Assembly: GCF_029227915.1 (NCBI RefSeq)
Contig: NC_079879.1
Location: 20,414,501-20,478,500, forward strand
Length of the DNA stretch: 64,000 nt
DNA from: Hydractinia symbiolongicarpus
Taxonomy: Eukaryota > Cnidaria > Hydrozoa > Anthoathecata > Hydractiniidae
Direction: 5' to 3'
The notes under the pieces were generated by a model, which made no database searches, was not told the origin of the DNA, and saw only the letters and a program-made list of their open reading frames with translations. The number at the start of each line of letters is the position of its first letter. Position 1 is the stretch's first letter. Shown piece by piece: positions 1 to 9,500 of the stretch. Made by a program: the position numbers and the translations under genes.

Positions 1-33
1 TATTTTATAAAACTATCAAACAATGGATCGCCA

Positions 34-801
34 TGTCACATTGATAGAGTTGATAACATTTTAAATACTTAAAACACTATCTAACGAAGCTTTCCTATCG
101 CCGTTCTTCGTTCTGTAACTTTCTAAAAAATCATTTCTATCGCCGCTCTTCGTTATTAAACTTTTAAAATGTCATATAACGAATCTTTTCTATAGCCGTT
201 TTTTGTTTTTAACTTTAAAAATGCGATCTAAAAAAACATTTCTATCGCCGTTTTTCGTTTTTAAACTTTTAAAATGCGATCTAAAAAAAACATTTCTATC
301 GCCGTTTTTCGTTTTTATACTTTTAAAATGCGATCTAAAAAAAACATTTCTATCGCCGTTTTTAGTTTTTAAACTTTAAAAATGCGATCTAAAAAAACAT
401 TTCTATCGCCGTTTTTCGTTTTTAAACTTTTAAAATGCGATCTAAAAAAAACATTTCTATCGCCGTTTTTCGTTTTTAAACTTTTAAAATGCGATCTAAA
501 AAAACATTTCTATCGCCGTTTTTCGTTTTTTAAACTTTTAAAATGCGATCTAAAAAAAATTTCTATCGCCGTTTTTCGTTTTTAAAGTTTTAAAATGCAA
601 TCTAAAAAAACATTTCTATTAAAATTAAAGCTTCAATCTTTGTTAAAATATAATAATTTCTATCTCTTAAAAGCTTTATTTAACCCGCGCAACCAACAAT
701 GCCTTCTCGCTAGTTTATTTAGTTTCCACGCAAAACAATTGTTTAATAAAAATATTAAACAATGCCTCTTCGTGTCACATTGATAGAGTTGATAACATTT
801 G
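34..801. repeat. 28-bp direct repeats flanking the tandem array
   Basis: The same 28-bp string, beginning TGTCACATTGATAG and ending GATAACATTT, occurs at 34-61 and 774-801 in the same orientation. The two copies bracket the tandem array and about 200 bp of AT-rich sequence. They may be ends of a larger repeated unit of about 740 bp, or flanks of an inserted element. The window edge is too near to tell. Confidence 0.7.
90..600. repeat. Tandem array, 53-55 bp period, about 10 copies
   Basis: The phrase TCTATCGCCGTTTTTCGTTT recurs at about 241, 296, 349, 402, 456, 509 and 562, a spacing of 53-55 bp. More diverged copies sit near 95, 146 and 201. Each unit has a CG-containing core, then T and A runs around AAAATGCGATCTAAAA. 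Open frames across the array are a by-product of a period close to 54 bp (18 codons) and are not treated as genes. Copies in the middle are most alike and those at the left edge most worn, as expected for unequal crossing over. Confidence 0.9.
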
Positions 802-915
802 CAATTATGCTATTGGGATTAGTTATGTTAACACTATTTAACAATAGTTACGCGCAGTTATAATAAGCTATTTTTTCTTCGATAATCTTTTGTTTATTAC
901 GCGCAAGTTAATGAC

Positions 916-2562
916 TTACAAGACTCGCAAGATAATTAATAAGAACAAAAGACAAACAACTACCGCCTCCGAGAAAAAGGTGTGAAACTTGAGCGTACGC
1001 GTACGCTTACATCTGGACTGTACTGTATTATTCAGCCAGAGGTTGACTTGCGAAAGTTCTAACTCAACCTGGGAGACAAGGGTATCCAAGTTTTTATGAG
1101 ACGAAATAATTATTGTATCATCTGCATATAGATGGTGGTAGTTTGAATTGATGACAGATTTTAAGTCATCAATATACAAAAGAAAGAGCAGGGGCCCCAA
1201 CACAGATCCCTGCGGCACCCCAAAAGCGTCTTCATGAAGCAGATCTGATCCTGTGTCGTTTACAAGAGTCAGCTGCATTCGGCCCGTTAAGTAGGACTCG
1301 AACCAGTCAAAGGCAGCATCTCTGATGCCAAAACACCATAGTTTTTTTAACAAAATTTTATGATCAACAGTGTCAAAAGCTTTTTTAAGGTCAATGAGCA
1401 CAGCACAAACAAAGTTATGTTGGTCGAGCTCAGTAAGAATAAAATCAGAGACATCGACTACTGCAGTTTCTGTGGAAAAGAGTTTTCGAAATCCGGACTG
1501 TCTGTCATTCAGGAAGTTGTGCTCAGAAATAAAATGAGACATTTGCTCATGCACTAACTTTTCAAAAATTTTCATAGAAATTGGCAAAATGGAGATAGGC
1601 CGATAATTAGTAGGATCTGTTTTATTGCCACTTTTAAAAATAGGCGAGACCCTTTTAGTCTTCCAACATTTAGGTACATAACCAGTAAATAAAGATTTGT
1701 TGAAAAGACTTGATAAATAAATACTTAAAACTGACGAACCTGCTTTTAGCAGTCGTGAACCAATTCCGTCCAAGCCTGTAGCTTTATTAAGTTTTAGTGA
1801 ACTAATTATTTTTTCGACACTTTTGGTCTCAATACGAGCCCACCGAAAATCGTGTCCGCTAACAGGTGGATTAACATTAGTAGTGTCAGAAGAAAATTTA
1901 GAGGCTAGTTTGGCACCAACACTGACAAAAAATGAATTGAATGTGTTGGATATTTCTTTTGGGTGAGAAGTTTCTGTACCATCGTTTTGGACTACTCGTT
2001 TTATCGAGGTAGTATTGCCTGACTTATCAGGAACCAGTTTTTTTAGGGTTTTCCAAAGTTGTTTTAGCCGTTTTTGAAAGTCCTGCAAAACGTCAATATA
2101 GTACTCGTTTTTAAGTCGATTTTTGAGACCTATTACCTGGTTCCTTTTTTGTTTGAAAGCTTCCCAGTCTATGATGGATTTTGTTTTTGATGCTTCCTGT
2201 TTCAAGAAGTCTCTTTCTTTGATGGCTATTATTAATTTATCAGTGACCCATGCCTCAACACGGCCAGAAAATCTATGTGTTTTGAAAGGGGCATGTTTGT
2301 CAGCCACTGTTTTAACATTTTTATTCAGTTTCTCACATGCTTCATCAAGGTCATCATAATTATTAAAATATGACCAGTCTAAATTCCTGAGGTCCTTCAG
2401 AAAAGCCTCTTCACTGAAGTTCTTGTAGCTACGAACCTTGCATGTTTTAGGTTCAAATTTTGGCCTTTTGAATTTTCTGATCACATAAACTAAATTGTGA
2501 TCACTGATGCCTAAATCCATGACACCAGTTTTAGAAATACAAGAACTGTTAGAAAGTATCAA
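916..2562 (-). pseudogene. LINE ORF, C-terminal half: reverse transcriptase
   Basis: This 548-residue minus-strand frame continues the LINE polyprotein after the frameshift. It opens with the end of the endonuclease (LGISDHNLVY). The RT fingers and palm follow, with WKTKRVSPIFKSG, NYRPISILP, LIDLKKAFDTVDH (first catalytic Asp), GVPQGSVLGPLLFLLYIDDL and the catalytic HLYADDT box. The family is the group II-intron-like RT of APE LINEs. After WLNN at about 1035 the protein no longer resembles an RT thumb. The last 40 or so residues (about 916-1030) read through unrelated sequence, so the 3' end and UTR are gone. The break lies beside a 16-bp perfect palindrome at 992-1007. It cannot encode a working RT as it stands. 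Confidence 0.88.
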
Positions 2563-2584
2563 GTCTATAAGAGTGCTACTATTT

Positions 2585-3904
2585 TCAGTAACACGAGTTG
2601 GCTCCGTTATGTTGTTTTAGGAAAAGAGTGGAGCATAATTCCTTTATTTTGGAGGAAAGAGCATATTTTGAAAGCATGTTACAGTTAAAATCTCCCAAGA
2701 TAAAAACTTCTTTTTCTTTTGGGAGCTTGTTAAAACACTGTTTAAAATGAGTACACAGGTTTTCGGTACTCTGCAAATCACTACCTCCAAGTGGCCTGTA
2801 AACCCCAAAAACGTAAATAGGTTTAGTTTTTTTCAGGCACACTTTCACCCATAGTGATTCAACATTTTCGAAGTAAAGGTGTTTCAAAAGGTGGCTATCC
2901 AAGTTTTCATTAACAAAAATTAGAACACCCCCACCTCGTCTATTCCAATCATTCCTATAACAAACATAGCCATCAATTTTAACGTCATTGTCAGTGATGG
3001 TGTCATCAATTTTGGTTTCACAGATGGAGAATACATTAAGTTTTGTTTGATGTAGCAGAAGTTTAACATAGTCTAGTTTGGATGACAGACCATTAATGTT
3101 GAGATGGGCCATTTTTAAGCCCTTCCCATTTCTGATTGCCTCAAAATTAAAGTTTTCATCAATAGTAATATTGATGTTGTCCAGAATTTTGTCACCAAAT
3201 GACTCCTCATTAGCAAAGGGCAAATTACGAGAAAGACAGGGACTGCAAACGAAAAACAGTTTATCTTCAGGAGTCTTCATAAATTGTTGATATTTTTTAT
3301 CAGAAATACGCTCACATTTTTTATAAGCCCATAATCTACACTTGTCACAAGAAAGTGCTTTGTGTGTTTTTGCCACAGGTTTTAAGCATGAAGAACAGGG
3401 ATACTTAACAGGACCTGGGTTGAGGCAGATGTCCCCTGACAAGAGGATTAAAAAATAGAAATACTTGTGCCTGCTTGGCTTAAGTTTTGATAAAGCCATT
3501 AATTTTAATTGGAGAGTGAGCTGGCTTTCAGAAACTCTATTGCAGGCATCAAGTGAAGAGATAGAAAAGAAACTCCTATCTAGTCGACTCATTTCGTTGT
3601 TGTTGGGTGAGCTACTTTTGAACGAAGGTTTTGTATTGCTCAAAAATACAACGAACACAAAAATCAGTTTTAGCGTAAATGTGGGGTTTCCTACCTGAGT
3701 AAAGTTATTTTTAAGTCGTAGAGAGATCATTCTACGGTTATGTGCTCTTCCAAAACTGTGTTTGAAGGATCTGAGGCAAGCCCATTTCCTTACGATGTTA
3801 CACAAAAGGAGCAGCAGGAACCCACAACACAGCAAAGCTACCATATTAGATGATAGATGGATAAAAAACTGACTGGGATAAAAACAATTTATTAACAAAA
3901 ACAA
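2585..3904 (-). pseudogene. LINE ORF, N-terminal half: zinc finger and APE endonuclease
   Basis: This is a 439-residue frame on the minus strand. After a hydrophobic, basic leader comes GDICLNPGP (about residues 157-165), then a Cys-rich finger with CSSC, CDKC and CSPC pairs. The endonuclease follows: the start motif MAHLNINGLSSKLD, the catalytic-Glu segment SICETKID, the RRGGGVLIFV strand, VYRPLGGS and LGDFNCN. These match the APE endonuclease core of LINEs, which nicks target DNA for reverse transcription. The frame stops at 2585. The expected continuation lies in the next frame just downstream (2562 and below), so one frameshift disables the polyprotein. The catalytic SDH-type segment is on the far side, visible as LGISDHNLVY in the RT half. 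The element may be recently dead, because most motifs remain. Confidence 0.85.
3410..3436 (-). other. 2A-like motif GDICLNPGP in LINE ORF
   Basis: Nine codons on the minus strand read GDICLNPGP, preceded by a hydrophobic run (YFYFLILLS). The ribosome-skipping 2A consensus is D(V/I)ExNPGP, and 2A-like peptides are known near the N-terminus of several APE-type non-LTR elements. Here the usual Glu is Cys, so skipping activity may be weak or lost. The position just before the zinc finger is as expected. Confidence 0.55.
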
Positions 3905-4233
3905 TAATTTAAAAACTTACAAAACAACAAATTAAAGAAATGAAAAGATATAAATGAAGTAAAGAAGGCAGTACAATATATAATAAATCAAAAAGGACTT
4001 AGCTGTCAAAGCAGGAGCTCTTCAAGCTTTAGTCTTCTTTTTTCTTTCTTCGACTTAGCGCGCCAAGACCGGAGCGTTTTAGATACGTCCGACCCCAACG
4101 AGAGCTAAGCACGAATCATGAATAGGTAAAGATATAATTTTTGTCTTGATTGTGATGAAATACACTCTCCTGAATATTTCATTTCTACTCACCTTTAATT
4201 TTAATTTCTGTCAAGATCTTCACTACTACATTC

Positions 4234-4535
4234 ATGGTGCAAGCCAATTTAAAAAGCAACAAAGACAAGGTTCTGCTGGAAGGCAAATTAATTTATAAAA
4301 TTATAGTTGGTAAGTGTATTAGCTGGTGTATTACGTTGTTACCCTTCTATGTATGGTGTGTTTTCTGACTACGTTTCTATGAAAGTTCATTATTTATCTG
4401 GAAATAAGCTAATTTTTCTCTCTAGATTCTATCAACGAGTGTTTCAAAGATGCTAATGAGCAAGAAATGCGACGCATAATTGGGACCAAGCTGCGAAACG
4501 CAAGTCAGAGGATCAGGGACATAAGGGGTACCTAA
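4234..4535 (+). CDS. Possible small two-exon gene, 61 aa, unknown
   Basis: Exon 4234-4309 opens with ATG and ends in GTT G before a donor GTAAGT. Exon 4426-4535 follows acceptor TTTTTCTCTCTAG. Joined in phase, they give 61 residues starting MVQANLKSNKDKV and ending RIRDIRGT before TAA. Both splice sites are good. The second exon is visibly richer in G and C than the surrounding DNA. The frame is also open upstream of the ATG to a possible acceptor at 4215, so this could be the last two exons of a longer gene whose start was lost to or displaced by the neighbouring LINE. The C-terminal half is charged and looks helical, with many Arg, Lys, Glu and Asp. I do not recognise a family. It could also be a chance pair of open segments. 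Confidence 0.3.
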
Positions 4536-5136
4536 AATGTATAAATTTCCAAAAAACAAAGAAAAGCCCTTTCGACTTAACTCGTTTATGAATGTCATTT
4601 AAATACATTTAATATATCTCTTTTGTTTCTTCTGAACTTACTTCTTTATTATTTCGAATATTTATTTTGTTTATTTCGGCCTTGCAAGCGTTACGATGAA
4701 TTTCAACTACTAGCAATTTTCACAGAATTTTCAATTAGAGTTCTAATTTATGCTTTAAATAGCATGCTTTATTTAAAAACTGACGTAAAAATTAGCGTAC
4801 TTCTCTACGCATGGATAAATTCATAGGTAGAATTCGTAATACAGATTATTTTAATGATTACTGTTTGTAAATATTAATATGAATGATTTAATTGTATAGT
4901 GTTTATTATAAATAATATTTTATTTATTTATTTCCGGTTATATTTGCTTACTGTAATTGTAAAATATATTTATTGTTTAATACGAGTTTGATATAAAAAG
5001 TTCAAAATATTTTAATAGCAAAATATTTGTCGTCTTTTATATCGTGATTTATCATTATCGTTAACGTACGTAAACGTCTTAAAATTATTTCATAAAATCC
5101 ATATTTTTTCTAAAAAATTAAAAAAAAAAAAAAAAA
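4536..5136. other. AT-rich spacer, nothing recognised
   Basis: This is very AT-rich sequence with short poly-A and poly-T runs, ending in an A-rich run at about 5120-5136. No coding frame with supporting features or repeat structure was seen. Confidence 0.6.
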
Positions 5137-5599
5137 CCCAAGGAAGACGTCTTATAGATAGATAAAAGATGTCTTTCTAAAGACATCTTTTAAAAGACGT
5201 CTTTTAAAAGATGTCTAAAAGAGATCTTTTAAAATGCATCTTTGAAAAGACCTCTTTTAGATGCTTAAAAAGATGCATTATAGACGGACAAATCAGCGCT
5301 AAAAAAGACGTCTTTTAGAAATGCGGAATATGTCTAAAAGACGTCTTTTAAACATCTTTTAAAACATTGATTTCTAAAAAAAATAAAATGCTAACTAAGT
5401 TTGCGCACACCTTCTAAAAGACATCTAAAATGCGTATACTACAAGATACGAATTTATTTACTTTCAAAAGACGTTTAAAAGACATCTTTTAAAAGACGTT
5501 CTAAAGAAAATGCATTAAAGACATCTTAATACCGTTCTCTAATATAAGATTTAAAAAAGACATCTTAAGACGTCTTAAAGACGTCTTGTGCCGGCTGGG
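5137..5599. repeat. Foldback repeat built from AAGACGTCTT palindromes
   Basis: The block is saturated with AAAAGACGTCTTTT-like palindromes (GACGTC six times) and one-base variants GATGTC and GACATC, so it can pair with itself in many registers. The outer ends resemble each other in inverted orientation: CCCAAGGAAGACGTCTT at the left, and the complement CCCAGCCGGCACAAGACGTC at the right. That suggests a non-autonomous element with multiple subterminal repeats. No protein is encoded. An A-run of about 16 precedes it. Confidence 0.7.
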
Positions 5600-6527
5600 C
5601 TATTATTGTTGTTTTGATGTTTGAACGTAAAAGCAGGGTATCAGCAGCTAGCTATAAATATTGGCCAAATTATCTGAGCAAACATTTTGTTTTAATGTTT
5701 GTGGGCTGTGTTTTGTGGTTTGTGGTGGTTTAATTGCCCTAAAGAAATTAGCGGTCCTTCACTTCACTATTTAACTTTTTTTACCTATATATATTCTCAA
5801 TTACCCTTTTATCTTGTAAATAAATATTGTAAGTAGATAATGCATTTCATTTGTTCAATTGTTTACCTATAAAAGACACAAAGCAATCCTTACCTGCAAA
5901 TAATTTTTTTTCTCATAAAATATAAAATTTGCCTAAGTAGAATCTGCCCAATATCCAATAAATGACTCCAGGATCTTTGTTTAAAGTTATTTTATCACTA
6001 ATATTGTTTATTTCTATCAATAACCATGAAAATAATTATGTATTGTATAAATAACTGGGGTTGTGATAAGCACAATATTTTGTCATGCTTTTTGCATGTT
6101 ACTTGTATATACTATATTCCAGACTATTTTAGCAATAATGAGTTAAACCTGACATAAAAATAGCAATTATTTTTTAACTTCTCTTTCAAAATATTTTAAT
6201 TTTTTCTTTTATTTAGTTTAAGCTTTCTTTATTTCTGCCTAATCAACTCAAAGTCGTTTTTCTCCTTTAATTTATTAAAATGAATTTGGAAGACCCTTGT
6301 AGTTGTAATACACCAGGGTTGTGAATGTTATGAGAAATTACAAACATTGGTTTTATTTAAATAACTTATAACTAAAGTTCTTTGTGATCAAAAACTTTAC
6401 CAAGAAGCTGAGATAATGACATTTAATTGACTAAATATTTCATTTAGCTGTTGTATTATCATTTTTTATTCCTGTTTCCAGGAAGATAAATTACAAAAAC
6501 AATACTTTTGTCATCAAAAACGAGGCG
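5600..6527. other. Upstream region of SYAP1-like gene
   Basis: This is AT-rich sequence with no coding frame. It lies just before the SYAP1 start and should contain its promoter and 5' UTR. I could not single out a TATA box or initiator with confidence in such AT-rich DNA. Confidence 0.4.
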
Positions 6528-9500
6528 ATGTGGAATTGGTTGGGTATAAGTAATGAGAAAAAGACTGCTGATTCATCCCCTGTAGAAAAAACAGAAGATG
6601 GGGACCCACAAGAAGGGGATGCCAAGAATGAGAGTGGAAAAATAGGTGTTGATAGTAATCCAGATTCAGCCAAGAAAGTTAAAGATGTTGCAACTAATCT
6701 TGGCAGTAAGTACAATGTGGATTTTTTTGAAAATAAAAAAATATATATAGTTTTCATAAATTAAAACCAGAAAAATTAAATGGGGGTGGAACTGGCTTCC
6801 AACTAAAATTAATAATTTCTTTCTCAGTTTTGTTAACCCAAATAAACTTAAACCATTAATTATAGCTTTTGCTCCTTACCCTTTTTTGAGGTTTTGAATT
6901 ACACTGGCAAGGTTGTAGAGACATGTGTGCCTCTCTTGCCAACAACTGGTTGTTATAGATTTAAGGTTATATCCTCTTGTTCCTCCTGGTCTGTAGATAC
7001 AGTAAACAAAACAAATTTGTGTTTAACATCTTGTTATAAATGTCGTTGTTCAGACCCTATTAAAAAAAGAATTCAATGAAAAGCATATTGAGATTTGTCA
7101 TCTGAGATTTGACACTAAAAAATCTAAACCCAATGGAATTGTAGTAACTTTATTAACTGAAAAATTATTTTTTATGTAAATGGAGAGGTATATCTGCAAA
7201 ATTTAGAAATGATTCTAAAACAACGTATTGCCTGTTCTTATGTAAGTTCAATTACCCTGTCACCAAAAGGAGTCCGTCAGCCAATCCTCAGTTTACCAAC
7301 TGAAAAAAGTCAGTGTTGATGATAATATCAATCCATGTATACAGTTGTTTACTTAACTAGCAGTCTGTGCATTTACTGAAACTTATAGGCTGGCTTCGAA
7401 TACACTTTATCTTTATTTTTTTTAAATAGGTAAAATATTTACAATAAATGATTGGTATTTTGTTTTATCCTAATGAATAAGGGGGGGGGGGGGGGGGGGG
7501 TATTTTAAAAAGTTCTAACATTATGATATCCAGAAGCAACAGCACTATTCAACACCCCGCCCCCCTACTCCAAACCCTACAAGTTCCATGCAAACTATAT
7601 GTATGTTTCTGATGTCATGCATTGGTAAATTTATTGAAATTATTAACCAGTGAGGGGGGATTCAGATTTGCATCCCAATATGTTTTATGTTCAATTCATA
7701 ATACAGGTAAAAGTAAATTGGCTGGATGTTTTTTTTAGACTATATACACTTACCCTTTTCTACTAATTAAATTTAACCGTAGGCAGTGATAAAAAATTTT
7801 TAATGACGCCACAAGAAATCTTAGCACCTTTGTGTCATACGTTTCTAAATCTTACCCAACGCACTAATAATGTTGAGTAAAAATCGAAACTAAACACAAG
7901 CATAAATAACTTATCCTGAGGGATTTTTGCCTTTTTAATATGAGAGAAGACAGCAAAAAACCCTATGGTATTGTTGACTGTTTATTGCCAATATATGGCC
8001 AAATTTATGCAAACATGTCATATGTAATACGTTAATTTATGCAACTAAAAATGGTGGAACTTGAGTGACCAGACAAATTGTCATTGTAACTGTGATAAAC
8101 TTCTTTAAAATTTAGTAAGTATGTTGTGCTGTTTTACCAGCAGGTTATGAAAATAATTTAATATATCTATCTCTGTATATAAATTTTGTTTGTTTGAGTG
8201 ATGTCAAATCCAGATTGTTTACAAAAGTTTCCAGAATTTTGTACATACACCCATTCTGTTATGTTAAAAATCAGAACCATATCTTGAGGGAATTAATTTT
8301 TGCAAGAACTAATTTTTAAAACATTTTTTAAAAGTCCTTCTTTGTTTAAAAGGCTTCTTTTATTTAAAGAGATTTAAAACCATACTTTTCACTAAAATTA
8401 AAATTCATATAACCTTGGTGACAATTGAAATAATAGACTTGAAACTTGGTATGACATGTTTTTAGACCAGTTTGATAAAATTAAGCCAAAAAAATTTAAC
8501 TATTAACATAGTTTCTGACTTCCTGTTTTTAGCGCTTTTCGAGGACGCAACCATTTTTGACAGTATACATATCAATTTTGGGTCTAATTATTGGGGTCTA
8601 ATTAAAAATCTGTGCTATGTTTGGATTGTGTAATTTCCTATTTGCTTGTGTTTCATGAAATATCTGTCACTATCCCACAGAAATCCACTCTGCCAATAAA
8701 AAAATTAAATTCTGTTGTACCAAGTTTCAGTTCTAATCAGACAAATTTAATGTATAGACACATTTAGCAGCAGACAGGTTGATTTTAAATTCATAAATTT
8801 CTCAGAGATGCTAGACCCCCAAAAGATTTTTAATCGTATTCTCTTTTTTTAAAAATATTCAACAATTTTAAGTGAGTATTTGATTAATTTTTGCAAATAT
8901 ATTTCCCATAAATATACATATTTGTGGAATTCTTTCTAGTGAATTAAATTTAAAACAAATGTTTTGTGAGTGCATGTTTTATGGAGAAAATTCGCAAAGG
9001 AATAAAGAAATGAATTTTTTGTTTTTAATTTGCCAGATTTGTGAATTGGGTTCCTAAAAATGTTTCAAGCCTTATTTTTTGCAAATATATTCAACAATAT
9101 TACTAAAAGAGGTGCTAAAAGATTATTCTTGCAAGATTTAATCCTCTACCTAGCTAACAGTGTCATCTAAATTCGCAAATTATACTTAAAATAAAATAAA
9201 AAGTTTAGCTAGCTATCATTAAATGTAAACAAAACATAAAGCTACAATACATAAAGCAGGCTGCTACCTAGACGCCTACAGTAAATTTTTTATTACTAAC
9301 CACACGCAACGTACATGCACTTTCTAAAAGTTAAAGCATGACTGCTGTTTTTCTTACTTTATCAGTCTACATTTTTATGCCGCAATTTTTTAGCACCAAG
9401 ACCAAGTCCATTATATTTTATCAACTCTTACACTGAGGACAGTACTATAAAGTAACAACAAAATGTTCTTTTGTAAATTTACCAACTTTATAAGGATTTG

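Larger units (their letters stand above)
1010..4110 (-). mobile_element. Degraded CR1/L2-like non-LTR retrotransposon
   Basis: Read on the minus strand, the block holds in order a probable 5' leader (about 4110-3905), a cysteine-rich PHD-like finger, an APE-type endonuclease and a reverse transcriptase. This is the order of CR1/L2/Rex-type LINEs. The coding region is split by a frameshift near 2590-2640. The RT reading ends abnormally at about 1010-1035, soon after the palm motif, so the 3' part is missing. Non-LTR elements are usually 5'-truncated, so losing the 3' end while keeping the 5' half is unusual. The clade is judged from motifs only. Confidence 0.85.

Noticed and set aside
382-783. 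Open frames of 67 and 62 codons in the left tandem array
   Set aside because: The repeat period near 54 bp keeps frames open by chance. The protein would be pure repeat and changes frame when the period is 53 or 55.
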